33,230 bases of DNA from Caulobacteraceae bacterium (lineage in GTDB: Bacteria > Pseudomonadota > Alphaproteobacteria > Caulobacterales > Caulobacteraceae): positions 1 through 33,230 of the forward strand of contig CANJXI010000043.1 of NCBI GenBank assembly GCA_947478785.1, in the 5' to 3' direction. The translations under genes were made by a program, and so were the position numbers. The notes under the pieces are model-generated. The model was not told the DNA's origin, did no database searches, and saw only the letters and a list, made by a program, of their open reading frames with translations. Positions 6,824-15,087 of the stretch are shown piece after piece. How positions within the stretch are numbered: position 1 is the stretch's first letter; each line of letters begins with the position of its first letter.

Positions 6824-7599
6824 TCCAGCCGACTTTCGGGGACCACATCACCGTCGCCGCCCACGGCCATGTGGCGGTGGTGACGCTGGACCGACCGCCC
6901 CACAACCACGTCACCACGGGCTTCATGCGCGAGCTCGCCGACGCCTTCGAGGCCATCGACGCGGAGACGGCGCTGCGCGCCATCGTGCTGCAGACGGACG
7001 GGAAGAACTTCTGCGCCGGCGCCGACCTGGTGAGCGACGAGAAGGCTGGCGGCCTGGGCCCGGTGAGCACGCTCTACGACGAGGCCGTGCGGCTGTTCTC
7101 GGCCGGCAAGCCGATCGTCGCAGCCGTGCAGGGCGCCGCGGTGGGCGCGGGGCTTGGGATGGCGGTGATGGCCGACTTCCGCGTCGCCTCGCCGGACGCG
7201 CGGTTCGCGGCCAACTTCGTCAAGCTCGGCTTCCACCCGGGCTTCGGCCTGACCCACACCCTGCCCCGGCTGATCGGCCACACCCGGGCCGAGCTGATGT
7301 GCCTGACCGGCCGGCGGATCAAGGCGGAGGACGGCCTGGCCTGGGGTCTGGTCGATGAGGTCGTCCCGCTGGAGGACCTGCGCCCCGCCGCCTTGCGCCT
7401 CGCCGTCGAGATCGCCGAGAACGCGCCGCTGTCGATCATCGCCACGCGCAGGACCATGCGCGGCGACCTGGCCGCGGCCGTCCGCGCCCAGACCAATATC
7501 GAGGCGCGGGAGCAGGGCCTGCTGCGCGTCACGGAAGACTATCAGGAAGGGGTGAGGGCCGTCGGCGAGCGGCGCGCGGGAAACTTCCAGGGCCGCTAG
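6820..7599 (+). CDS. Crotonase-superfamily protein (enoyl-CoA hydratase/isomerase-like)
   Basis: This is a 259-residue crotonase-fold protein. The oxyanion-hole segments are present: KNFCAGADL, and GAAVGAGLGMAVMADFRVAS. By eye alignment with rat mitochondrial enoyl-CoA hydratase, both catalytic glutamates are missing. Glu144 (GGGCELA) corresponds to Gly in GAGLGMA, and Glu164 (QPE) corresponds to Phe in ANFVKLGFHPG. It is therefore unlikely to be a classical hydratase; isomerase, hydrolase or another crotonase chemistry is possible. I chose ATG 6820, which overlaps the dehydrogenase stop as ATGA and has GGGGA 7 bases upstream; the frame is open upstream but that part reads as non-homologous. 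Confidence 0.85.
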   Translation: MIQPTFGDHITVAAHGHVAVVTLDRPPHNHVTTGFMRELADAFEAIDAETALRAIVLQTDGKNFCAGADLVSDEKAGGLGPVSTLYDEAVRLFSAGKPIVAAVQGAAVGAGLGMAVMADFRVASPDARFAANFVKLGFHPGFGLTHTLPRLIGHTRAELMCLTGRRIKAEDGLAWGLVDEVVPLEDLRPAALRLAVEIAENAPLSIIATRRTMRGDLAAAVRAQTNIEAREQGLLRVTEDYQEGVRAVGERRAGNFQGR

Positions 7600-7612
7600 T
7601 TCGAGATCAAAC

Positions 7613-8248
7613 CTATCCGCGCGCCACTGGCCCACCCTTCGCGAGGCCGACGGCCTCGCGGGCCAGGGCGGTGATGCGGCCCCAGTCGCCGGCCCGGACG
7701 GCGTCGGCCGGGGCCACCCAGCTGCCGCCGACGCAGATCACATTGGGCTGGTCCAGGTAGTCTGCGGCGTTGTCGGCGCTGATCCCTCCGGTCGGGCAGA
7801 AAAGCGCCTGTGGAAAGGGGCTCGCAAACGCCTTCAGGGCGGTCGACCCCCCCACCACATTGGCCGGGAACAGCTTGAAGTGGGTGAAGCCGGCGGCCAG
7901 GCCCGCCATCAGTTCGCTGGCCGTCGCCACGCCTGGCAGCAGCGGGACCGGGCCGTCGGCGCCCTCGTCCGGGATCAGGCCGGGGCTGACGGCGAAGGCC
8001 GCGCCCGCTCTGGCCACGGCCTGCCGCAACGCCGGTGTCAGCACGGTGCCCGCGCCCACAACGGCGCCTTCGATCTCGCCGGCCATCCGCGCGATACATT
8101 CGAGCGCGACCGGTGTCCTCAGCGTGATCTCCAGCGCCGGAAGTCCGCCAGCGACCAGAGCCCGGCCCAGCGGCACGGCATGCGCCACGTCCTCGATGAT
8201 CAGCACCGGGATGACCGGCGCGAGACGCATGATCTCGTCAACGGTCAT
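7613..8248 (-). CDS. eda: 2-dehydro-3-deoxy-6-phosphogluconate (KDPG) aldolase
   Basis: The last enzyme of the Entner-Doudoroff pathway. It cleaves KDPG to pyruvate and glyceraldehyde-3-phosphate, and many members also cleave 4-hydroxy-2-oxoglutarate. It is a 211-residue class I aldolase barrel with Glu40 in LEITLRT, GAGTVLT at 66-71 and the Schiff-base Lys125 in [16 protein letters not shown] provides the phosphate-binding loop. The ATG at 8248 overlaps the glk stop (ATGA), so translation is coupled to glk and it ends the pgl-edd-glk-eda run. It stops 13 bases from the convergent crotonase gene, with no obvious terminator hairpin between them. Confidence 0.95.
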   Translation of the reverse strand: MTVDEIMRLAPVIPVLIIEDVAHAVPLGRALVAGGLPALEITLRTPVALECIARMAGEIEGAVVGAGTVLTPALRQAVARAGAAFAVSPGLIPDEGADGPVPLLPGVATASELMAGLAAGFTHFKLFPANVVGGSTALKAFASPFPQALFCPTGGISADNAADYLDQPNVICVGGSWVAPADAVRAGDWGRITALAREAVGLAKGGPVARG

Positions 8249-9216
8249 AGGCGCTCCATCATCTCCAGCTCGCGCGCGCCGCCAATCAGCGCCGGATAGG
8301 GATGGGTCACCAGGGACGTGGGGATCAGCTCCATATAGCTCCTGAGCCGCCCCTTGTCCTCGAACCGGGCGCGGAAGGTCCCGTTGTCCAGCCGGTCGGC
8401 CATCCTGGGCGCGATGCCGCCTGAGATGAACACGCCACCGCGGGCGCCGAAGGTCAGCGCCAAGTCGCCGGCCACGGCGCCCAGGAAACCGCTGAACCGG
8501 TCCAGCGTCCGCCCCGCCAGCGCATCGCCCTTGCCGGCGGCGTCCATCACCAGGCGCTCGTCGGCCAGGGGGGTTTCCAGACCGTCGATCTCCCCCAGCG
8601 CCTTGTAGAGCTCGAAGAGGCCGCGGCCGGACAGCAGGCGCTCGATCGAGACCCGGCCGTGCAGGGCCTTCAGACGCGCCCAGACCTCGATCTCCACCTC
8701 GTCGCAGGGGGCGAAGGCCGCGTGCCCGCCCTCGGTGGGGATGGCGACGTCGCGCCGGTCGCTGCGCGCCAGCGCCGCCACGCCAAAGCCCGTGCCCGGC
8801 CCCAACACCACCATGGGACACCCGTCGGCGCCGTAGAGCTTCGGACCGATCGTCCGCAACTCCTGGGGCTCGAGGAGCGGACAGGCCAGCGCCTGGCCGG
8901 CGAAGTCGTTGATCAGCTTCACCGCCTCGAACTCGAACTGGGCGAGGATCTCGCCCTCGGAGACCTGCCAGTTGAGATTGGTGAACTCGATCTCGCCGTC
9001 GAGCACCGGGCCGGCGACGGCGATTACCGCGCGGGGCGGGTGCTTATAGCCCATGGTTCGCTTCAGATAGTCGGCGATCACGTCGTTCAGCGAGGCGTAC
9101 TCCTTGGCCGGATAGACGTGCAGGTGCCGCACCCTGCCCTCGGCGTCGATCAGGGCGAAGCGGGCGTTGGTGCCGCCCACGTCGCCCACCAGGCCGGAAT
9201 AGTAGGTCTTGGGCAT
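8245..9216 (-). CDS. glk: Glucokinase (bacterial Glk family)
   Basis: Phosphorylates glucose to glucose-6-phosphate with ATP, supplying Zwf. The 323 residues show [12 protein letters not shown] (phosphate 1 loop, residues 11-22), AVAGPV, the catalytic Asp in [20 protein letters not shown] and EGGHAAFAP, all standard for the proteobacterial Glk family rather than the ROK family. [10 protein letters not shown] marks the adenosine motif region. It starts one base after the edd stop and overlaps eda by four bases, so it is in the middle of a tightly packed operon. Glucose released by the nearby glucosidases would be its substrate; that link is inferred from context. Confidence 0.96.
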   Translation of the reverse strand: MPKTYYSGLVGDVGGTNARFALIDAEGRVRHLHVYPAKEYASLNDVIADYLKRTMGYKHPPRAVIAVAGPVLDGEIEFTNLNWQVSEGEILAQFEFEAVKLINDFAGQALACPLLEPQELRTIGPKLYGADGCPMVVLGPGTGFGVAALARSDRRDVAIPTEGGHAAFAPCDEVEIEVWARLKALHGRVSIERLLSGRGLFELYKALGEIDGLETPLADERLVMDAAGKGDALAGRTLDRFSGFLGAVAGDLALTFGARGGVFISGGIAPRMADRLDNGTFRARFEDKGRLRSYMELIPTSLVTHPYPALIGGARELEMMERL

Positions 9217-9217
9217 C

Positions 9218-11029
9218 TCAGGCGACCTCGAAAAGGGCGCATGCGCCCGCGTCGGCGGGACCGGCGGCCTTGCGCATCCAGCCGAACAGTTCGCGTCCGT
9301 AACCGCTGGCGGATGGATGGGCGCGGGCCGGTGGTCGGGCCAGCAGCTCGTCCTTGGGGACCTGGATGGTCAGCGCGCCGGTCTCGGAATCCACCCGGAT
9401 GATGTCCCCGTCGCGAACATAGGCCAGCGGGCCGCCGTCAGCCGCCTCGGGGGTGACATGGATGGCGGCCGGAACCTTGCCCGAGGCGCCCGACATCCGC
9501 CCGTCGGTGACCAGCGCCACCTTGAACCCCTTGTCCAGCAGCACCCCGAGCGGCGGGGTGAGGTTGTGCAGTTCCGGCATGCCGTTGGCCCTGGGTCCCT
9601 GGAAGCGCACCACCGCGATGAAATCCTTCTCCAGCTCGCCGCGCTTGAAGGCCGCCTGCAGTTCCTCCTGGTCCTCGAACACCACCGCCGGCGCCTCGAT
9701 GACCAGATGCTCGGCCTTCACCGCCGAGGTCTTCATGACCGAGCGGCCAAGGGGGCCGGTGAGCAGGCGCAGGCCACCATGGCCCTGGAACGGGTCGCTG
9801 ACCGGCCGCAGGATATCCAGGTTGAGCGAGGTCGCCGTCCCTTCCCGCCAGACCAGCCTGTCGCCGTCCAGGAACGGCTCGTTCTGATAGTGGCGCAGGC
9901 CGTGACCGGCCACGGTGACCACATCGTCGTGGGCCAGGCCCGCATCCAGCAGCTGGCGGATCACGAAGGCCATACCGCCCGCCGCATGGAAGGCGTTCAC
10001 GTCCTCGCTCCCGTTCGGATAGACCTTGGCGATCAGCGGGGTCACGCGGGACAGGTCGTCGAAGTCCTCCCAGGTGAGCTGGACGCCCGCCGCCCGTCCC
10101 ATCGCGATCAGGTGCAGGGTGTGGTTGGTCGAGCCGCCCGTCGCCAACAGGCCCGCCAGCGCATTGACCAGGCTCTTCGCGTCCACCACCGCCGACATCG
10201 GCGTGTAGTCGTTGCTCCCGTCGCGGATCTCGACGGCGCGCCGGGGGGCGGCGGCGGTGAGCGCGTGGCGCAGCGGCGTGTTGGGGGTGACGAAGGCCGC
10301 GCCCGGCAGGTGCAGGCCCATCATCTCCATCATCATCTGGTTGGAGTTGGCGGTGCCGTAGAAGGTGCAGGTGCCGGGGCCGTGGTAGGACTTCATCTCC
10401 GAATCCAGCAGCTCCTCGCGGGTGGCCTTGCCTTGCGCGTAGAGGGCGCGGACGCGGGCCTTCTCGGCGTTGGAGATGCCGGAGGTCATGGGCCCGGCCG
10501 GAACGAAGATCACCGGCAGGTGGCCGAAACTCAGCGCGCCCATGGTCAGACCCGGCACGATCTTGTCGCAGACCCCCAGCATCAGGGCGGCGTCGAAGGC
10601 GTCGTGGGTCAGCGCCACGGCGGTCGCCATGGCGATCACGTCGCGGGAGAACAGCGAGAGCTCCATGCCGGGACGCCCCTGCGTGACCCCGTCGCACATG
10701 GCCGGCACCCCGCCGGCGAACTGGGCCGTGGCGCCGGCCTCGCGGGCCGCCTTCTTGATGATCTCGGGGTAACGCTCCAGCGGCTGGTGGGCCGAGAGCA
10801 TGTCGTTGTAGGCCGAGACGATGGCGACGTTGGGTGCGGTGGGATCGCGCATCCGGACCTTGTCGCCGTCGGATTCGGCGGCGAAGGCGTGGGCCCAGTT
10901 GGCGCAGGAGAGCTTGCCCCGGCCTGGGCCGTCGTGTCGGGCGGCCTGCATGCGGGCCAGGTATTCGGCGCGGGTGGCGCGGCTGCGCTCGACGATCCGT
11001 TCGGTAACTTCCGCCGTGACCGGATGCAT
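9218..11029 (-). CDS. edd: 6-phosphogluconate dehydratase
   Basis: Dehydrates 6-phosphogluconate to KDPG, the committed Entner-Doudoroff step. It is a 603-residue member of the IlvD/Edd family with an iron-sulfur cluster. The cluster-ligand Cys regions are visible in [22 protein letters not shown] and [15 protein letters not shown]. The size matches Edd rather than the shorter dihydroxy-acid dehydratases. [12 protein letters not shown] near the C-terminus is also family-typical. It lies 10 bases after pgl and one base before glk, all on the minus strand. The ATG at 11029 ([12 protein letters not shown]) gives the expected N-terminus. Confidence 0.97.
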   Translation of the reverse strand: MHPVTAEVTERIVERSRATRAEYLARMQAARHDGPGRGKLSCANWAHAFAAESDGDKVRMRDPTAPNVAIVSAYNDMLSAHQPLERYPEIIKKAAREAGATAQFAGGVPAMCDGVTQGRPGMELSLFSRDVIAMATAVALTHDAFDAALMLGVCDKIVPGLTMGALSFGHLPVIFVPAGPMTSGISNAEKARVRALYAQGKATREELLDSEMKSYHGPGTCTFYGTANSNQMMMEMMGLHLPGAAFVTPNTPLRHALTAAAPRRAVEIRDGSNDYTPMSAVVDAKSLVNALAGLLATGGSTNHTLHLIAMGRAAGVQLTWEDFDDLSRVTPLIAKVYPNGSEDVNAFHAAGGMAFVIRQLLDAGLAHDDVVTVAGHGLRHYQNEPFLDGDRLVWREGTATSLNLDILRPVSDPFQGHGGLRLLTGPLGRSVMKTSAVKAEHLVIEAPAVVFEDQEELQAAFKRGELEKDFIAVVRFQGPRANGMPELHNLTPPLGVLLDKGFKVALVTDGRMSGASGKVPAAIHVTPEAADGGPLAYVRDGDIIRVDSETGALTIQVPKDELLARPPARAHPSASGYGRELFGWMRKAAGPADAGACALFEVA

Positions 11030-11039
11030 GGGCAGGCTC

Positions 11040-11696
11040 CTAATTCGGCGTCCAGAGGATACGGACGGGAACGGCGGTCTGGGCGAGGATGGCCCTCACC
11101 GGCAGGTCCTCGCCCCCCTGGGCGCGGAGGATCACCTGCCGCTTAGCCTCCCCGGCGATCAAGAGGAAGATGGCGCGGCTCCGCAACAGGGCCGCGACTG
11201 TCAGCGTAACGCGCGGAAGGGGCGGCTGGCCGAAGCCCGCTGGCGATTCCGCGATCAGGGCCTTGCCTTGCGGGTCCATGCCCCGCGCCAGCACCGGGCT
11301 GCCGGGGATCAGGGATGCGACATGGCCATCCTCGCCCATGCCCAGCATGACCGCGTCGAATGGCATGAGCTTTGCCAGCGCCGGCTCGGCGTAGTCGCTG
11401 AGCGGCAGGAACCGCGCCTTGGCCGCCTCGCCCACGAACAGCCGCTCGCGCAGAAGCCGGGCGTTGGAATGCGGCGAATCCACATCCACGGCGCGCTCGT
11501 CGGACAGGGTGACGGCCACATGTGACCAGTCGAGGGGCAGCCGGGCCAGCCGGTCGTAGACCGGTCCGGGCGAGCGGCCGCCGGTGGCGACGAGCGCGGC
11601 CCGGCCCCGGGCGGCAAGCCCGCTCGACAGCCGCGCGCCTATGGCGTCGGCGGCGGCGTCGGCCAGGGCGGATGAATTTGCGAAGACTTCGGGCAT
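11040..11696 (-). CDS. pgl: 6-phosphogluconolactonase (DevB/SOL family)
   Basis: Hydrolyses 6-phosphogluconolactone, the Zwf product, to 6-phosphogluconate. It is 218 residues with the family motifs ATGGRSP (about 37-43), [20 protein letters not shown] and [16 protein letters not shown]. It heads the pgl-edd-glk-eda run. Its start faces the plus-strand glycosyltransferase across about 155 bases (11697-11851). That region must hold both promoters, but I could not identify convincing -35/-10 elements in it. In many alphaproteobacteria zwf lies directly upstream of pgl; here zwf is displaced by about 5 kb. Confidence 0.95.
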   Translation of the reverse strand: MPEVFANSSALADAAADAIGARLSSGLAARGRAALVATGGRSPGPVYDRLARLPLDWSHVAVTLSDERAVDVDSPHSNARLLRERLFVGEAAKARFLPLSDYAEPALAKLMPFDAVMLGMGEDGHVASLIPGSPVLARGMDPQGKALIAESPAGFGQPPLPRVTLTVAALLRSRAIFLLIAGEAKRQVILRAQGGEDLPVRAILAQTAVPVRILWTPN

Positions 11697-11851
11697 TTGT
11701 GCTCGTCATAACGCAGACCTGCCCGCGCCGCTGCCGCGCGACGCCTCCTGTGCAAATTTTTGGCGCCGCCGGGGAACCATCGGCGGGTCTGATCGGTATC
11801 GCCTGGGTGCGGGGCGACGGGCCCGTGCGCGTAAACCGAGTGAGCACCCCC

Positions 11852-12910
11852 ATGAAAATTGCGCAGGTCACCCCTCTCTACGAAGCCGTGCCCCCGCGTC
11901 TGTATGGCGGCACCGAACGGGTGGTCGCCCATCTGACCGACGCGCTCGTCGATCTCGGGCACGAGGTGACCCTGTTCGCCAGCGCCGACGCCCGGACCAG
12001 GGCGCGGTTGGTTCCCGTTCGGGACCAGGCGATCAGGCTCGACCCCGCGCCGCTGAAATCCGACCTGGCCGCCCACCTGTCGCAGCTCGCCGAGGTGCGG
12101 GCGCGGGCGCGCGAGTTCGACGTGATCCACTTCCACACTGACATGATCCACTTTCCGTACTTCGACGGCATGGCCGAGCACACCGTGACGACCCTGCACG
12201 GCCGTCTTGATCTGAAGGACCTGCCCGGCGTGTACCAGCACTGGCCGCAGTTCCCCTTGGTCTCGATCAGCGACGACCAGCGCCGCCCGCTGCCGTGCGC
12301 CAACTGGGCGGCGACCGTGCATCACGGGATGGACGCCGACCTCTATCGGTTCAATCCGAAGGGGCAGGGGTATCTCGCCTTCCTGGGCCGCATCTCGCCG
12401 GAGAAGCGTCCTGACCGGGCCATCGCGATCGCCAAGCGCGTGGGCATGAAGCTGAAGATCGCCGCCAAGGTCGATGCCGCAGACCAGGCCTATTTCGAGG
12501 AAGTGATCGAGCCGCTGCTGCACGATCCGCTGATCGAGTTCGTGGGCGAGATCGGCGACGACCAGAAGTCAGCCTTCCTGGGCGGCGCGGACGCGCTCCT
12601 GTTCCCCATCGACTGGCCCGAACCCTTCGGCCTGGTGATGATCGAGGCCATGGCCTGCGGAACGCCGGTGATCGCCTACGCCTGCGGTTCCGTGCCCGAG
12701 GTCATCGAGGACGGCCTGACCGGCTTCATCGTGCGCGATGACGACCAGGCCGTTGCGGCGGTCGGCCGGCTGGCGGAACTCGACCGCGCTTCCGTCCGCG
12801 GGCGGTTCGAGGAACGGTTCTCGGCCAAGGCCATGGCCCTGCGCTACACCGACCTCTACGCTCGGCTGGGCTCAGCCCAAGCGGCGGTGGCGCGGCTCGC
12901 CGCGGAATGA
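11852..12910 (+). CDS. GT4-family glycosyltransferase
   Basis: A 352-residue retaining GT-B glycosyltransferase. The N-terminal domain carries YGGTERVVAHLTDALVDLGH (residues 18-37, acceptor-side glycine loop). The C-terminal nucleotide-sugar domain carries FLGRISPEKRPDRAI and the donor-binding EPFGLVMIEAMACGTPVIAY with its E-x7-E motif. There is no membrane segment. ATG 11852 fits the conserved MKIAQVTPLYE start; the frame is open further upstream but not protein-like. It lies 8 bases before the debranching-type gene and begins a three-gene unit of alpha-glucan or disaccharide enzymes. The neighbours suggest a role in making a glucoside or glucan, but donor and product cannot be assigned from sequence. 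Confidence 0.9.
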   Translation: MKIAQVTPLYEAVPPRLYGGTERVVAHLTDALVDLGHEVTLFASADARTRARLVPVRDQAIRLDPAPLKSDLAAHLSQLAEVRARAREFDVIHFHTDMIHFPYFDGMAEHTVTTLHGRLDLKDLPGVYQHWPQFPLVSISDDQRRPLPCANWAATVHHGMDADLYRFNPKGQGYLAFLGRISPEKRPDRAIAIAKRVGMKLKIAAKVDAADQAYFEEVIEPLLHDPLIEFVGEIGDDQKSAFLGGADALLFPIDWPEPFGLVMIEAMACGTPVIAYACGSVPEVIEDGLTGFIVRDDDQAVAAVGRLAELDRASVRGRFEERFSAKAMALRYTDLYARLGSAQAAVARLAAE

Positions 12911-12918
12911 GGTGACGG

Positions 12919-15087
12919 ATGGATGATCTGGCGCCGTCCGCGGACGCCCCGGCGATCCTCGGCGACACCGGAGAACCCCGCGTCCCGCACCGCCTTTACG
13001 CGCTGAAGGACAAGGAGGTGTTCCTGGTCGCCGACGCGTTTGGCGACGTGCTGGGCCAGGGCGACGGCCTGTTCCACGACGACACGCGCATCCTGTCGCG
13101 GTTCGAGCTGTTGCTGGGCAGCCACGCGCCGTCGCTGCTTTCGGCGTCGATCGGGCGGGACAATGTGTTCTTCACCTCGCACAGCGCCAACCAGCGGCTG
13201 CCGTTCCCGGGCGGGCCGGTGGCGCCGCCAGGTGTGCTTCACATCGAGCGCAAGCGGTTCATCTGGGACCGGCGGCTCTATGAGCGCATCTGCCTGGTGA
13301 ACTATAGCCGCGACGAGGTGATCATACCGCTGACGCTGGAGTTCGACGCCGACTTCCGCGACATGTTCGAGGTGCGCGGCATGACCCGCCCTAGGCGCGG
13401 GTTCCGCCATGCCGCCGAGATCGGCGGGCGCTCGGTCACCTACCGGTACGACGGCCTGGACGGCGTGCGCCGCGCCAGCGTCATCACCTTCTCCGACCCG
13501 CCCGGGCGGCTCAGCGCGCATCGGGCCGAATACCTCTATCCGCTCGGGCCCGAAGGCCGGCTGGAGCTCTACCTCGAGATCGGCCTGGAGCCGGGCCCGA
13601 CGCCAAGCCGCGAGCGTTTCCGCGCCCAGGCGGCCCGCGCGCGGTTCAGCATGCGCGCCCGGCGACGCAAGGGCGCGCGGCTGCGCACCTCCGGGCGCCT
13701 GTTCTCGGAATGGATCGAGCAGTCGCGGGCTGACATCGCGCTCCTTACAACCGAGCTCGACACCGGGCCCTATCCCTATGCCGGCATCCCCTGGTTCTCG
13801 ACGGCGTTCGGGCGGGACGGGATCCTCACCGCCTGGCAGGTCCTGTGGTGCGACCCGTCGCTGGCCAAGGGGGTGCTGACCTACCTGGCCAAGCACCAGG
13901 CAACCGAGCTCTCGGCCTTCCGCGACTCCGCGCCCGGCAAAATCCAGCATGAGACCCGGCGCGGCGAGATGGCGGCGCTGGGCGAGGTGCCGTTCGGCCG
14001 GTACTACGGCGGCGTCGACACAACGCCCTTGTTCGTGGCCCTGGCCGGCGCCTACGCCGAGCGCACCGGCGACCTGGACCTCATCGCCCGATTGTGGCCG
14101 GCCCTGGAAGCCGCGGTCGGCTGGATCGAGCACTATGGGGACACCGACGGCGACGGCCTGATCGACTACGCCCGGGGCGCCGCCAGCGGACTGGCCAACC
14201 AGGGCTGGAAGGACAGCCAAGACTCCGTCTTCCACGCCGACGGCCGCTACGCCACCGGACCCATCGCGCTCGTCGAAGTCCAGGGCTACGCCTTCGCCGC
14301 CTGGCAGGCCATGGCCGGCCTGGCGCGCCGACGCGGCGACGAGGCCGCCGCCACCGCGTACGCCGCCAAGGCCGAGCATATCCGCGTCACGGTCGAAGAG
14401 CGCTTCTGGATGGAGGATGAGGGCTTCTACGCCATCGCCGTGGACGGGGCGGGCGAGCTTTGCCGGGTGCTGAGCTCCAATCCGGGCCATCTGCTGTTCA
14501 CCAGGCTCGTGGCGCCAGGACGGGCCCGCAAGGTCACGGAGCGGCTGCTTTCGCAGCGGTTCAGCTCCGGCTGGGGCCTGCGCACCCTGGCCACGGACGA
14601 GGCGCGGTACAATCCGATGAGCTACCATAATGGCTCGGTCTGGCCACACGACACGGCGCTGAGCGTGCTCGGCCTGTCGCACTATGGCGAGCGCGACGGG
14701 GTGGTGGCGATGATGGCCGCCCTGTTCGAGACCGCCAACGCCATGGAGATGCGCCTGCCGGAGTTGTTCTGCGGCTTTCCGCGCGGCCGGGGCGAGCCGC
14801 CGGTGGCCTATCCCGTGGCCTGCCTGCCGCAGGCCTGGGCGGCGGGATCGGTGTTCATGATGCTGGAGGCGTGCCTGGGCCTCACCGTCGACGGCGCGGC
14901 CGGGGCGGTGACCGTCGTCGATCCACGCCTGCCAATCGGCATCGACCGCCTGTGGATCGACAGCCTGGAGGTGGGCGGCGTCAAGATCGACATCGGCTTC
15001 GAGCGCCACGGCGAGACGATCCGGACGCTGTCGACGGCCCCGCCGGGGATGCTGCGGGTCGAGGGATGCAATGACCCAGAACCTTGA
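12919..15087 (+). CDS. Amylo-alpha-1,6-glucosidase / glycogen-debranching-type protein
   Basis: A 722-residue two-domain protein. Residues about 20-230 match the N-terminal GDE beta-sandwich domain (DGLFHDDTRILSRFEL, RYDGLDGVRR). Residues about 290-700 form an (alpha/alpha)6 barrel of the debranching type, with FGRDG at 297-301, DGLIDYARG, NQGWKDSQDS at 427-436, EVQGY at 453-457 and YHNGSVWPHD. These proteins hydrolyse alpha-glucosidic links, and many bacterial members act on oligosaccharides rather than glycogen. No signal peptide is seen, so it is probably cytoplasmic. It overlaps the next gene by 17 bases, so the two are co-transcribed. No glgA, glgB, glgC or glgP gene is present in the window. 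Confidence 0.9.
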   Translation: MDDLAPSADAPAILGDTGEPRVPHRLYALKDKEVFLVADAFGDVLGQGDGLFHDDTRILSRFELLLGSHAPSLLSASIGRDNVFFTSHSANQRLPFPGGPVAPPGVLHIERKRFIWDRRLYERICLVNYSRDEVIIPLTLEFDADFRDMFEVRGMTRPRRGFRHAAEIGGRSVTYRYDGLDGVRRASVITFSDPPGRLSAHRAEYLYPLGPEGRLELYLEIGLEPGPTPSRERFRAQAARARFSMRARRRKGARLRTSGRLFSEWIEQSRADIALLTTELDTGPYPYAGIPWFSTAFGRDGILTAWQVLWCDPSLAKGVLTYLAKHQATELSAFRDSAPGKIQHETRRGEMAALGEVPFGRYYGGVDTTPLFVALAGAYAERTGDLDLIARLWPALEAAVGWIEHYGDTDGDGLIDYARGAASGLANQGWKDSQDSVFHADGRYATGPIALVEVQGYAFAAWQAMAGLARRRGDEAAATAYAAKAEHIRVTVEERFWMEDEGFYAIAVDGAGELCRVLSSNPGHLLFTRLVAPGRARKVTERLLSQRFSSGWGLRTLATDEARYNPMSYHNGSVWPHDTALSVLGLSHYGERDGVVAMMAALFETANAMEMRLPELFCGFPRGRGEPPVAYPVACLPQAWAAGSVFMMLEACLGLTVDGAAGAVTVVDPRLPIGIDRLWIDSLEVGGVKIDIGFERHGETIRTLSTAPPGMLRVEGCNDPEP

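Noticed and set aside
9209-11146. 645-residue plus-strand open frame opposite edd
   Set aside because: It is antisense to the Edd coding sequence, is rich in Gly, Arg, His and Gln without recognisable domains, and has no ribosome-binding site.
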